A stretch of 64,000 bases of DNA. Source: Microbacterium sp. Nx66 (lineage in GTDB: Bacteria > Actinomycetota > Actinomycetes > Actinomycetales > Microbacteriaceae). Positions 28,817-38,161 of this stretch are shown piece by piece. The stretch is taken from the NCBI RefSeq assembly GCF_904066215.1, contig NZ_LR880474.1, positions 2,604,001 through 2,668,000 of the forward strand, in the 5' to 3' direction. The notes under the pieces were generated by a model. It saw only the letters and a program-made list of their open reading frames with translations, made no database searches and had not been told where the DNA came from. The translations under genes were made by a program, and so were the position numbers. How positions within the stretch are numbered: position 1 is the first letter of the stretch; the number at the start of each line of letters is the position of its first letter.

Positions 28817-29584
28817 GACTGCTCCCTCGGCTTCGCGAGGGTTCTTCATGCCCTCGCCCAGAACGTATGTGCCCTCGGCCGACGAGAACGTCGACCGGGC
28901 GTGGATGAGGACACCGTGCCGGCGGGCGTACTCCACGGCACGGATGTAGAGGACCTTGGCACCGTTGGCGGCGAGCTCCAGCATCTCCTCGCTGGAGACG
29001 TGGTCGAGCTTCTGCGCCTTCGGGATCACCCGCGGGTCGGCCGTGAAGATGCCGTCGACGTCGCTGTAGATCTCGCAGACATCGGCGGACAGCGCGGCCG
29101 CCAGCGCGACCGCCGTCGTGTCCGACCCGCCGCGGCCGAGCGTGGTGATGTCGCGGGTATCGCGGTTGAAGCCCTGGAAGCCCGCGACGATGACGATCGC
29201 GCCCTCGTCGAGCGCCTCGCGGAGCCGGACGGGCGTGACGTCGACGATGCGCGCCGCGCCGTGCTGCGAGTCGGTGATCATGCCGGCCTGGCTGCCGGTG
29301 AACGACCGCGCCTCGAAGCCCATGGAGTGGATCGCCATCGCCAGCAGCGCCATCGAGATCCGCTCGCCGCTGGACAGGAGCATGTCGAGCTCGCGCGGAG
29401 CCGGGATCGGCGCGACCTCGTTCGCGAGGTCCAGCAGCTCATCGGTCGTGTCGCCCATCGCGCTCACGGCGACGACGACGTCGTGACCGGCGCGACGGGT
29501 GTCGACGATGCGCTTGGCGACGCGCTTGATGCTCTCTGCGTCGGCGACGGACGAGCCGCCGTACTTCTGCACGATGAGGGCCAC
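28304..29584 (-). CDS. lysC: aspartate kinase, alpha subunit
   Basis: The enzyme phosphorylates aspartate, the first step to lysine, threonine and methionine. The 426-residue form has the kinase motif [32 protein letters not shown] and two C-terminal ACT domains (from about 265) for feedback control. I prefer the second of two close GTG codons (29584) because GGGAG then sits six bases upstream; the first (29590) would have none. TAGAAT upstream (29629-29624) is a likely -10 box. An internal start for a beta subunit is listed separately. Confidence 0.95.
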   Translation of the reverse strand: MALIVQKYGGSSVADAESIKRVAKRIVDTRRAGHDVVVAVSAMGDTTDELLDLANEVAPIPAPRELDMLLSSGERISMALLAMAIHSMGFEARSFTGSQAGMITDSQHGAARIVDVTPVRLREALDEGAIVIVAGFQGFNRDTRDITTLGRGGSDTTAVALAAALSADVCEIYSDVDGIFTADPRVIPKAQKLDHVSSEEMLELAANGAKVLYIRAVEYARRHGVLIHARSTFSSAEGTYVLGEGMKNPREAEGAVMEEPIVAGVATDFSQAKITVAGVPDVPGKAAEIFKIVAKSGANVDMIVQNVSATGRTDISFTVPKADAAAALKALAGEQTEVGFQNLIHDDQIGKLSVVGAGMRTHSGVSATLFEALSAGGINIEMISTSEIRISVVLRDTDLTEAARTVHTAYGLDGDAEATVHAGTGR

Positions 29585-29665
29585 GTTCACTCCCTGGGAT
29601 GTCGGGCGGATCCGCCCACGGTCATTCTACGATCGGCGCGCATGCCGCCCCGCGCATGTGACGGC

Positions 29666-30580
29666 TCAGGCCGGCGCAGGCGGAACGGGCGTCACCGGAC
29701 GCAGGCGGCCTCCGGTGGCGGCGAACCAGCAGCCGATGATGATCAGCGGGAATCCGAGGAGGAGACCAGGGGTGAGGGGCTCGGCGAGCACGATCGCCCC
29801 GAGCACGATCGCCACGACCGGGTTCACGTAGGTGAACAGCGGCGCCCTGACCGGTCCGACCTCGCGGATCAGCGCGAAGAAGGCCAGGAAGGCCAGCGCC
29901 GTGCAGATCACGGCGAGGGCGAGCAGGGCGCCGATCGACGGGAGCGTCGGCACCTCATGCTGAGTGAGCAGCCCGATCGGGAGGTAGAAGAGGCCGATCA
30001 TGAGCAGCGACAGCGTGATCGTGCCGAGTGAGGGGACGTCGTTCAGCTTGCGCGCCACGATGAACGGCGCGATCGCGTAGAGCACCGCGACGAGCAGCAC
30101 CTCCCCGGCCGCGAGCAGGCTCACCTCTCCCCCGAAGAGCCCGGGACCCGCCACGACGATGGCCACACCGATGAAGCCGACCAGAAGACCGATGCCGCGG
30201 GCGGGACGCAGCACGCCGCGGTCGCCGCCGCCCAGCGCGATGAGGGCGGCGAACAGCGGCACCGTGGCCACGAGGAGTCCGGTCATGCCGGAGGGCAGTG
30301 TCATCTCGGCGTGTCCGAGGAGGAGGAACGGTCCGGCCATCTCCACGGCCCCGAACGCCAGCACCCACGGCCAGTGCCGGAGCGCCGCACGGAGGGCGCC
30401 GCTGCGCAGGGCGAACGGCAGCAGGAGGAGCGCGGCGATCAGCGTCCGTCCGGCGACGATCGCCGGCGGGGAGATCGAGTCCACCGCCACGCTGATGAAG
30501 AGGTAGGGCACGCCCCACAGCAGGGCCATGGCCCCGAAGAGCAGCCAGCCCCGGCGGGAGAAGCCGGACTGCGGGGTCAC
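29666..30580 (-). CDS. EamA/DMT family transporter
   Basis: This 304-residue protein has about ten membrane helices in two EamA repeats: the first opens [18 protein letters not shown] and the second ends in [23 protein letters not shown] exporters move amino acids, nucleotides or other metabolites; the substrate is unknown. GTG 30580 overlaps the recR stop (GTGA), so it is the last gene of a dnaX-recR-eamA operon. Confidence 0.88.
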   Translation of the reverse strand: MTPQSGFSRRGWLLFGAMALLWGVPYLFISVAVDSISPPAIVAGRTLIAALLLLPFALRSGALRAALRHWPWVLAFGAVEMAGPFLLLGHAEMTLPSGMTGLLVATVPLFAALIALGGGDRGVLRPARGIGLLVGFIGVAIVVAGPGLFGGEVSLLAAGEVLLVAVLYAIAPFIVARKLNDVPSLGTITLSLLMIGLFYLPIGLLTQHEVPTLPSIGALLALAVICTALAFLAFFALIREVGPVRAPLFTYVNPVVAIVLGAIVLAEPLTPGLLLGFPLIIIGCWFAATGGRLRPVTPVPPAPA

Positions 30581-31170
30581 AGCACGCGCCGGCCCTCGAA
30601 GGCCCGGCCCAGCGTCACCTCGTCCGCGTACTCGAGGTCGCCGCCGACCGGGAGGCCCGAGGCGAGCCGTGAGACCGTGATCTGCATCGTCGTGAGGAGC
30701 CGGCTCAGATAGCTCGCCGTCGCCTCCCCCTCCAGGTTGGGGTTCGTGGCGATGATGACCTCCTGCACGGTGCCGTCGGCGAGTCGCGTCATGAGCTGGG
30801 CGATCCGGAGGTCGTCCGGCCCGATGCCCGCGATGGGGCTGATCGCGCCGCCGAGCACGTGGTACAGGCCGCGGAACTCCCGTGTGCGCTCGATCGCCGC
30901 GACGTCCTTCGCGTCCTCGACCACGCAGATCAGCGCCTGGTTGCGGCGGGGGTCGCGGCAGATCGCGCACCGCTCCTGCTCCGCGACGTTGCCGCAGATC
31001 TCGCAGAACCGGACGCGGATGCGGATCTCGGTCAGCAGCTCCGCGAGACGGGCGACGTCGAACGTCGGCGTCTGCAGGATATGGAACGCGATGCGCTGCG
31101 CCGACTTCGGGCCGATACCGGGAAGGCGGCCGAACTCGTCGATCAGCTCTTGGACGATGCCGTCGTACAT
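30577..31170 (-). CDS. recR: recombination mediator RecR
   Basis: The 197-residue DNA repair protein works with RecO to load RecA at gaps. It has the helix-hairpin-helix [17 protein letters not shown], the zinc finger [16 protein letters not shown], and a Toprim domain with [12 protein letters not shown] and [12 protein letters not shown]. The gene overlaps dnaX at ATGA, the standard order in this phylum. Confidence 0.97.
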   Translation of the reverse strand: MYDGIVQELIDEFGRLPGIGPKSAQRIAFHILQTPTFDVARLAELLTEIRIRVRFCEICGNVAEQERCAICRDPRRNQALICVVEDAKDVAAIERTREFRGLYHVLGGAISPIAGIGPDDLRIAQLMTRLADGTVQEVIIATNPNLEGEATASYLSRLLTTMQITVSRLASGLPVGGDLEYADEVTLGRAFEGRRVL

Positions 31171-33452
31171 CAGGAGAACCTCGTGGGGGGCTCGTAGGGC
31201 TCTTCGCGAAGGAACGTCGCGCCGAGCACCTGGCGGATCACGGCCTCACCGTAGCGCTGCACGCCGCCCGCGGCGGGGGTGCGCTCGATGACGACCGGCG
31301 GAGCAGCCGCGGGGGCCGTGCGCGCGGCAGCCTGCGGGGCCGCCGTCGGTGTCGTCCGCGGGGAGGGAGGGCGGTCGTACGGAGCCGGGGGCTCGTAGGC
31401 CGGATCGTACGGCGGCTCCTCGTCGAACGCGGGAGCGTCGTCATCGCCCGGCAGCGGCGGCTCGTCGCGGTCGACCCTGCCGTCGGCCGGCGGGGTCGGG
31501 GCGGCGGAGGCGGCCTCGACCTCCTCCGGCTCGTCGTCGACGGCGAGGGGCGCCGCGGGGGCGGCGGCCGGTGTCGCGGCGTCAGCGGTCGGGATGGAGG
31601 CGACCGCCCACTCCGTCACGGGAGCGGTGGCGGCGCGCGTCTGCGGGCGGGAGGGCCGTGCTGACGCAGGCTCCGATGCGGGAGCGGCGTCGGCCGGCGC
31701 GGTGGATCCGGACGAGGCCGGCTGCCGCGGCGCACCGCCGGGTGGCATCGGTGCCGGGAGGTACTTGACACGTACCCCGACCTCCTGCTCGATGGCTGTG
31801 CGGAGGTGGTCGGAGGGGCCGGATCCCGGCGTGGTCCCCTTGAACTTCGCGACGTCATGCTGGCTCGTGAACCCGAGGGTCAGCACCTCGGAATCGCCGT
31901 CGTAGGCGAGGGGCTGCACGGCGGTCGCGAGCAGCCAGGACGTGCGGCTGATGCCTTCCAGACGCTTCAGCACGGCCGGCCAGGCGTCGCGGACGCGCTC
32001 GAACGTGACGGGAGCGGACGGCGCGGAGGACGACTGCGGGGTCGGAGCGGGCTGGGGCTCCGGAGCGTGGCCGGGCTCGGGAGTGCTCTCGGGCTCCGGG
32101 GTGCGCTCAGGCTCCGGAGCGGGCGTATGCTCGGGCGCGTCTGCAGGGGCGGTCGGAGCAGATGGAGCCGACGCCGCGGGCGCCGAGGGCGCCGCCGGAG
32201 CGGGCGTCCTCCCCGTGTCGGATGCGACGGTCGGAGACGGCGTCGCGGTCGCCGGCGGGACCACCGGCGGGTGCGTGGTGGCCGGCGGGTGCAGCGCGCC
32301 CGACGCGGCGGTGCCGGACGCCGCCGAGCCTCCGGGTGCGGCGGCGAGGACACGAGCGACCATGAGTTCGAGGTGGAGCCGCGGCGATGTGGCTCCGGAC
32401 ATGTCGTCCAGTGCCGCGCTGACCACGTCGGCGGTACGCGAGAGGCGCGCGGCGCCGAACGACTCGGCCTGCCGGCGCATCCGGTCGAGCTCGTCCTCCG
32501 CGATGCCGCGGAGGACGGCGGAGGCACCGGAGCCGACGGCGGCGATCACGATGAGATCGCGCAGGCGCTCCAGCAGGTCGTCGACGAAGCGCCGCGGGTC
32601 CTGGCCGGTCTGCACGACGCGGTCGATGGCGGGGAAGGCGGTCGCGGCGTCGCCCGCCGCCAGCGCATCGACGATCTCGTCGAGGAGGGCCCCGTGGGTG
32701 TACCCGAGCAGCGCCACCGCGCGCGCGTAGCCGACGGTGACGGTCTCCGAGCCGGCCGGGGCGTCCGAGCCCGCGATGAGCTGGTCCAGCAGCGACAGCG
32801 TGTCGCGGGGCGAGCCTCCTCCGGCGCGGACGACGAGCGGCAGCACACCCTGCTCGACGATCACGCCCTCTTCCGCACACAGCTTCTCGACGTACTCGAG
32901 CATCGCAGCGGGCGGGACCAGTCGGAACGGATAGTGGTGGGTGCGCGAGCGGATCGTGCCCAGCACCTTCTCGGGCTCCGTCGTGGCGAAGATGAACTTG
33001 ACGTGCGGCGGGGGCTCCTCCACCAGCTTCAGCAGCGCGTTGAAGCCCTGCGGGGTGACCATGTGCGCCTCGTCGAGGATGAAGATCTTGAAGCGGTCGC
33101 GGCTCGGAGCGAAGGTGGCCCGTTCCCGCAGGTCGCGGGCGTCATCGACGCCGTTGTGGCTCGCCGCGTCGATCTCGACGACGTCGAGCGATCCCCCGCC
33201 CGCCCTGGACAGCTCGACGCAGCTCGGGCACGTCCCGCAGGGGGTGTCGGTCGGCCCTTCCGCGCAGTTGAGGCAACGGGCGAGGATGCGCGCCGAGGTG
33301 GTCTTGCCGCAGCCACGCGGACCGGAGAACAGATAGGCGTGACCCACACGGTCGCCGCGCAGCGCGGTCATGAGCGGATCGGTCACCTGCGACTGCCCGA
33401 TCATCTCGCCGAACGTCTCGGGTCGGTAGCGGCGGTAGAGGGCTGTGGTCAC
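31170..33452 (-). CDS. dnaX: DNA polymerase III gamma/tau subunit
   Basis: The 760-residue clamp-loader ATPase has the Walker A motif GPRGCGKTT at about 44-52, a four-cysteine zinc module ([19 protein letters not shown]), [20 protein letters not shown] and domain III. The C-terminal third is a low-complexity alanine/proline/glutamate region (for example [17 protein letters not shown]), followed by a conserved tail. The start is GTG 33452, with TAGGCT and GGAGGG just upstream. It begins an operon with recR and the EamA gene. Confidence 0.95.
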   Translation of the reverse strand: MTTALYRRYRPETFGEMIGQSQVTDPLMTALRGDRVGHAYLFSGPRGCGKTTSARILARCLNCAEGPTDTPCGTCPSCVELSRAGGGSLDVVEIDAASHNGVDDARDLRERATFAPSRDRFKIFILDEAHMVTPQGFNALLKLVEEPPPHVKFIFATTEPEKVLGTIRSRTHHYPFRLVPPAAMLEYVEKLCAEEGVIVEQGVLPLVVRAGGGSPRDTLSLLDQLIAGSDAPAGSETVTVGYARAVALLGYTHGALLDEIVDALAAGDAATAFPAIDRVVQTGQDPRRFVDDLLERLRDLIVIAAVGSGASAVLRGIAEDELDRMRRQAESFGAARLSRTADVVSAALDDMSGATSPRLHLELMVARVLAAAPGGSAASGTAASGALHPPATTHPPVVPPATATPSPTVASDTGRTPAPAAPSAPAASAPSAPTAPADAPEHTPAPEPERTPEPESTPEPGHAPEPQPAPTPQSSSAPSAPVTFERVRDAWPAVLKRLEGISRTSWLLATAVQPLAYDGDSEVLTLGFTSQHDVAKFKGTTPGSGPSDHLRTAIEQEVGVRVKYLPAPMPPGGAPRQPASSGSTAPADAAPASEPASARPSRPQTRAATAPVTEWAVASIPTADAATPAAAPAAPLAVDDEPEEVEAASAAPTPPADGRVDRDEPPLPGDDDAPAFDEEPPYDPAYEPPAPYDRPPSPRTTPTAAPQAAARTAPAAAPPVVIERTPAAGGVQRYGEAVIRQVLGATFLREEPYEPPTRFS

Positions 33453-33520
33453 CCCTCCAGCCTACGGCGTGCCACCGACGTTGCTCCCCTCTCGCTCGAC
33501 CCGGCCTCTTTAACGCGAAC

Positions 33521-33550
33521 CACCCCGTTGCGGACGTCCGCAACGGGGTG
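33521..33550. terminator. Perfect 30-bp palindrome between dnaX and the GH65 gene
   Basis: CACCCCGTTGCGGAC and its complement abut with no loop bases. A third half-copy, CGCAACGGGGTGGGTCGG, follows at about 33558. It lies downstream of the GH65 gene and upstream of dnaX (both minus strand), so it probably ends GH65 transcription. The GGGGTGGGTCGG tail recurs at 24670-24697. Confidence 0.6.
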
Positions 33551-33578
33551 GGACGCACGCAACGGGGTGGGTCGGCGG

Positions 33579-36086
33579 TCAGTCGATCGGCTCGATGACG
33601 GGGATGGCGCTCGTGATCACCGGGACCGAGGCGGAGAGCCGGGTGCCGTCGTCGCGGCGGGCGTCGGCGAACTCCTGCAGCGTCGGGCGACCGGGGATCA
33701 CGGGTCCCTGGTTCGCGAGCGGCACGATGACGTCGTCCTCCAGGGTCGCGATGTAGGCGTTGTCGCGCACGCTGAACGGCACCGGAGGACCGCTGCGCAC
33801 CTGCACCCGCAGCTCGTGCCGCGTGACGGTCACCTGCATCGCCGTGCCCTGCCACTGCAGCGGGAACGACAGCGAGGGCCAGGACTCCGGGAGCCGCGGG
33901 TCGAAGCTGAGGTCGCCGCCGTAGTCGCGCATCCCACCGAAACCGCACACGAGGGCCGTCCACACCCCACCCGCCGAGGCGACGTGCACGCCGTCGGCCG
34001 CGTTGTGGTGCAGGTCGTGCAGATCGACGAACAGCGACTGCTCGAAGTACTTCTGCGCGAGGTCCTGGTAGCCCACCTCCGCCGCGAGGATCGACTGCAC
34101 GACCGCCGACAGGGTCGAATCGCCCGTCGTCAGCGGGTCGTAGTAGTCGAAGTCGGCCTTCTTCTCCTCGGGCGAGAAGTGGTTGCCCTGCAGGAACAGC
34201 GCCAACACCACGTCGGCCTGCTTGAGCACCTGGAAGCGGTAGATCACGAGCGGGTGGAAGTGCAGCAGCAGCGGACGCTGGTCGGCCGGGGTGTTCGCGA
34301 GGTCCCAGACCTCCCGCTCCAGGAACAGCGAGTCCTGCGGGTGGATGCCGAGGCTCTCGCTGTACGGGATGTACATCGCCTCCGCCGCCCGCTCCCAGGA
34401 CTCCGCCTCACCGGATCCGAGACCCGTCCGCTCGACGAGGGCCGCGTAGTCCTCCGGGTAGCTGTCGCGGATCTCCCGCACGACCTTGGCCGCGTAGCGG
34501 AGGTTGTACCGCGCCATGACGTTCGTGTACAGGTTGTCGTTCACGACGGTCGTGTACTCGTCCGGGCCGGTGACGCCGTGGATGTGGAACGTCTGGAGGC
34601 CATCGCCGGCACCGGACTGCTCCACGAGCCGCGACCCCCGCCAGAAGCCGAGGGTGGCCCAGAGCCGCGCGGTCTCGATCGCGACGTCGGCACCCTCGCG
34701 ACGCAAAAACGCCTCGTCCCCGGTCGCCCGCACGTACTTGCCCAGCGCGAAGCTGATGTCGGCGTTGATGTGGTACTGCGCCGTGCCGGCGGCGTAGTAC
34801 GCCGAGGCCTCCTCGCCGTTGATCGTGCGCCACGGGAACAGTGCGCCGGCCTCGTTGAGCTGGGCGGCCCGGCGACGCGCGGCGGGGAGCATCTTCACCC
34901 GGGCCCGCAGCGCGTTGTAGGCCCACCGCGGCGTCGTGTAGGTGAGGAAGGGGAGCACGTAGATCTCGGTGTCCCAGAAGTAGTGGCCGCTGTAGCCGGA
35001 GCCGGTCAGCCCCTTGGCGGGGACGCCGGCGCCGTCGGCCCTTGCCGAGGCCTGCGCGAGCTGGAACAGGCACCAGCGGGTGGCCTGCTGCAGGTCGTCG
35101 CGCCCGCCGATCTGCACGTCGCTGCGCTCCCAGAACGCGTCGAGCCACTCGCGCTGACGACGGAACACCGTCTCCACGCCCTCGTCCGCGGCCCGGTCGA
35201 GGGACCGACGGCAGCGGTCGACGAGCTCCCGCGGGGGCACCCCGCGGGAGGAGTGGTAGCTGACGAGCTTGGTGATCGTGATGGGGACGCCGGCCTTCGC
35301 CTGCACACGGAAGACGTTCTTGGCGATGTCCGGCTCGATGAGCGTCCGGACGTTGTAGTCGTTCTCCGTCTCGATGATGTGATCGGCGACGACGGCGACG
35401 GTCATCCCGGACGCGGCGACCCGATACGACAGGGCGGAGCGCAGGCCGTCCTGCCAGTGCTCGGCCGGCTGCAGCACACGGTCCGCGATGCGCTCGGCCT
35501 TGCGCGGGTCGAAGGCGGCGCCCTTGGTCGTCATCGGAGAGCCGGCATACACGCCCGCCCCGTCCTGACGGTTGAGGAGCTGGCAGCTGATCGTGACCGG
35601 GGCGTTGGCGTTCTCGACGACGACCTCGAGCCGCAGCACCGCGAGGTGGCGCTCCTCGAAGCTCACGAGACGCTGATCCCGCATGCGCACCCGCTTGCCG
35701 GAAGGCGTCTCCCAGACCACGCGCCGCTCCAGCACGCCCGTGCGCATGTCGAGCGTGCGGGCGTACTCGCGCACGTCCGCGTCGTCGAGGGAGATCGGCT
35801 CGTCGTCGACGTAGAGCCGCATCACCTTGGCGTCGGGGGCGTTGACGATGGTCTGGCCGACCTCGGCGAAGCCGTAGGCCTGCTCGGCGTGCCGGATGGG
35901 CCAGGTCTCGTGCAGACCGTTGATGAAGGTGCCGTGCTCCTGCGCGCCACGCCCCTCGATGTGGTTGCCCCGGAGCCCGAGGTAGCCGTTGCCGACCGAG
36001 AACAGCGTCTCGCCGACGCCCTCCTCCGAGTAGCGCGTCTCGATGAGACGCCACGGGTCGACGGGGAAGCGGTCGCGGTCGATCAT
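33579..36086 (-). CDS. GH65 family disaccharide phosphorylase
   Basis: This 835-residue enzyme belongs to the maltose/trehalose/kojibiose phosphorylase group. The N-terminal beta-sandwich starts RYSEEGVGETLFSVGNGYLG. The (alpha/alpha)6 barrel has GYSGHYFWDTEIYVLPFL and HIHGVTGPDEYTTVVNDN, where the glutamate is the general acid. C-terminal strands complete it. It would use phosphate to release beta-glucose 1-phosphate from an alpha-glucoside. The ATG at 36086 overlaps the stop of the beta-phosphoglucomutase gene, which would consume that product. Which disaccharide it uses cannot be told. Confidence 0.92.
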   Translation of the reverse strand: MIDRDRFPVDPWRLIETRYSEEGVGETLFSVGNGYLGLRGNHIEGRGAQEHGTFINGLHETWPIRHAEQAYGFAEVGQTIVNAPDAKVMRLYVDDEPISLDDADVREYARTLDMRTGVLERRVVWETPSGKRVRMRDQRLVSFEERHLAVLRLEVVVENANAPVTISCQLLNRQDGAGVYAGSPMTTKGAAFDPRKAERIADRVLQPAEHWQDGLRSALSYRVAASGMTVAVVADHIIETENDYNVRTLIEPDIAKNVFRVQAKAGVPITITKLVSYHSSRGVPPRELVDRCRRSLDRAADEGVETVFRRQREWLDAFWERSDVQIGGRDDLQQATRWCLFQLAQASARADGAGVPAKGLTGSGYSGHYFWDTEIYVLPFLTYTTPRWAYNALRARVKMLPAARRRAAQLNEAGALFPWRTINGEEASAYYAAGTAQYHINADISFALGKYVRATGDEAFLRREGADVAIETARLWATLGFWRGSRLVEQSGAGDGLQTFHIHGVTGPDEYTTVVNDNLYTNVMARYNLRYAAKVVREIRDSYPEDYAALVERTGLGSGEAESWERAAEAMYIPYSESLGIHPQDSLFLEREVWDLANTPADQRPLLLHFHPLVIYRFQVLKQADVVLALFLQGNHFSPEEKKADFDYYDPLTTGDSTLSAVVQSILAAEVGYQDLAQKYFEQSLFVDLHDLHHNAADGVHVASAGGVWTALVCGFGGMRDYGGDLSFDPRLPESWPSLSFPLQWQGTAMQVTVTRHELRVQVRSGPPVPFSVRDNAYIATLEDDVIVPLANQGPVIPGRPTLQEFADARRDDGTRLSASVPVITSAIPVIEPID

Positions 36087-36841
36087 GCGGTCTCCGGGGT
36101 GTCGGTACGGGTGGCGGGAAGCAGGACGCCGAGGTCGTCGACGACGTGGGTGGCTCCGGCGGCCCGGAGCGCGTCGGCGCCCGCTCCGCGGTCGACGCCG
36201 ATGACCACGGCATACCCCGCCGCGGCGGCGGAGGCGGCACCGGAGGTGGCGTCCTCGACGGCGATGCTGCGGGCCGGGTCGACGCCGAGGGCCGTGGCGC
36301 CGGCGGCGAACATGTCGGCAGCGGGCTTGGAGGCGAGGTGCTCGCGCTCGGCGACGACGCCGTCGATCACGACGCGGAAGAAGGAGCGGATGCCGGCGGC
36401 CGCCAGCACCTCCTCGGCGTTCTTCGAGCTGGAGACGACGCCGAGCGGGATCCCGGCGGCGTGCAGCGCCTCGACCACGGCGAGGGAGCCGGGGAACGGA
36501 GCGATGCCCTGGCTGCGGAGGGAGGTCGCGAACGCGGCGTTCTTGCGGTTGCCGATCCCGCAGATGGTCTCGGCCGACGGGTCGTCGTCCACCGAGCCCC
36601 ACGGCACCTCGACGTTGCGGCTGCGCAGCAGACTCGCGACGCCGTCGTAGCGCTTCTTGCCGTCGACGTAGGCGAAGTAGTCCTCGTCGGTGTACGGCGG
36701 AGTGATGTCCCAGCGGGCGAAGACGTCGTCGAAGACCGCCTTCCAGGCGCGCATGTGCACCTCGGCGGTCGGCGTGAGGACGCCGTCGAGGTCGAACAGC
36801 ACACCGTCGGCGTGGAACAGGTCGGGCAGCGCGTGTGGCAC
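36083..36841 (-). CDS. pgmB: beta-phosphoglucomutase family HAD hydrolase
   Basis: The 252-residue HAD-superfamily enzyme has the nucleophile motif FDLDGVLTPTAEVH, a four-helix cap, VVSSSKN (motif II) and VEDATSGAASAAAAG near the metal site. With the overlapping GH65 gene it should turn beta-glucose 1-phosphate into glucose 6-phosphate. I chose GTG 36841 because GGAGG lies just upstream; an in-frame ATG at 36898 has no such site. The pair forms a disaccharide phosphorolysis operon. Confidence 0.88.
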   Translation of the reverse strand: MPHALPDLFHADGVLFDLDGVLTPTAEVHMRAWKAVFDDVFARWDITPPYTDEDYFAYVDGKKRYDGVASLLRSRNVEVPWGSVDDDPSAETICGIGNRKNAAFATSLRSQGIAPFPGSLAVVEALHAAGIPLGVVSSSKNAEEVLAAAGIRSFFRVVIDGVVAEREHLASKPAADMFAAGATALGVDPARSIAVEDATSGAASAAAAGYAVVIGVDRGAGADALRAAGATHVVDDLGVLLPATRTDTPETA

Positions 36842-36940
36842 AGAGCCTCCAGGAGAAGGACGAGGGTAGGGTCGGCACCTCTCCGTGCCACTGTGCAAGC
36901 GTAATGGCGGTGACGCGCGCGGGGTAACCCCGGACCGGGA

Positions 36941-38161
36941 TCAGAGCATCTCGGCGGTCTGCCTGGCGATCTGCAGCTCCTCGTCGGTGGGGACGACGAG
37001 GACCGTCACGGCGGACGCATCCGTGGAGATGACACGGATGCCGCGCTCCTTCGCCTCGTTGCGGGCGGGATCGATCTCGATCCCCGCGAAGCCGAGCGTC
37101 GCCATCGCCGCTGCCCGCACAGGGGCCGCGTTCTCGCCCACGCCGGCGGTGAAGGACACGACGTCGACCCCGCCCAGCTGGGCGATGTAGGCGCCGGCGT
37201 AGGCCCGGAGACGGTGGACGTACACGTCGAAAGCGAGTGTCGCGGCCTCTTCGCCCGCAGCGACCCCGGCGAGGATGTCGCGCATGTCGCTGCGACCGGC
37301 GAGGCCGGCCAGCCCGCTGCGGGTGTTCAGGAGCGCGTCGAGGTCGTCGATCGTGTAGCCGGCACGGCGCGACAGGTGCACGAGGGCGGCCGGATCGAGG
37401 TCGCCCGAGCGCGTCCCCATGACGAGCCCCTCGAGCGGGGTGAGTCCCATCGACGTCTCCACCGAGCGGCCGCCCTCGATCGCGGTGACCGAGGCGCCGT
37501 TGCCGAGGTGGAACACGAGCTGCCGCAGGGAGCTGAGATCGCGCCCGAGGAAACGCGCGGCGGCCGCGCTGACGTACTGGTGGCTCGTGCCGTGGAAGCC
37601 GTATCGACGGACCCGGTGCGCGGCGGCGAGCTGCGCGTCGATCGCGTAGGTGTAGGCCGCCGGCGGGAGCGTCTGATGGAACGCCGTGTCGAACACCGCG
37701 ACGTGCGGGACGTCGGCGAACACGGCGCGGGCCGCCCGGATGCCGGCGAGGTTCGCGGGGTTGTGCAGCGGTGCCAGCACGGCGAGCTCGTCGATCTGCC
37801 GCTCGACGTCGGCGTCGATCAGGGTCGGCGCGTAGAAGCGCGCCCCACCGTGCACGACCCGATGCCCCACCGCGACCGGCGGATGGGCATCGAGCGAAGG
37901 ACCGTGCGCGGCGAACTGCGCGCGCATGACCTCGAAGGCCGCAGCGTGGTCGGGGATGGGCTGCTCGTCGCGGTAGGTGGCGTCGAGCATCGTGGCCGAC
38001 GGTCCGTCACCCGGCTCCGGGCGCACGGTGTGGGCGACAGGGCTGGACTCCTGTCCGATGCGCTCGATGAGCCCGCTGGCGAGTTCGTCCTCGTGCGCGG
38101 TGTCGATGAGGCTGTACTTCAGCGAGGACGACCCGCTGTTGATGACGAGGATCGCGCTCAC
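36941..38161 (-). CDS. ackA: acetate kinase
   Basis: The 406-residue enzyme interconverts acetate and acetyl phosphate with ATP. It has INSGSSSLKYSLID at the start, VGHRVVHGG, FDTAFHQTLPP, RYGFHGTSHQYV and HLGNGASVTA. It overlaps pta by four bases (ATGA), the usual pta-ackA order. It serves overflow metabolism and acetate recycling. Confidence 0.97.
   Translation of the reverse strand: MSAILVINSGSSSLKYSLIDTAHEDELASGLIERIGQESSPVAHTVRPEPGDGPSATMLDATYRDEQPIPDHAAAFEVMRAQFAAHGPSLDAHPPVAVGHRVVHGGARFYAPTLIDADVERQIDELAVLAPLHNPANLAGIRAARAVFADVPHVAVFDTAFHQTLPPAAYTYAIDAQLAAAHRVRRYGFHGTSHQYVSAAAARFLGRDLSSLRQLVFHLGNGASVTAIEGGRSVETSMGLTPLEGLVMGTRSGDLDPAALVHLSRRAGYTIDDLDALLNTRSGLAGLAGRSDMRDILAGVAAGEEAATLAFDVYVHRLRAYAGAYIAQLGGVDVVSFTAGVGENAAPVRAAAMATLGFAGIEIDPARNEAKERGIRVISTDASAVTVLVVPTDEELQIARQTAEML

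Noticed and set aside
31806..36650. A very long plus-strand open frame opposite dnaX and the GH65 gene
   Set aside because: It is antisense to two confident genes, has arginine/glycine-rich composition and no known domain: a shadow of high-GC codon use.
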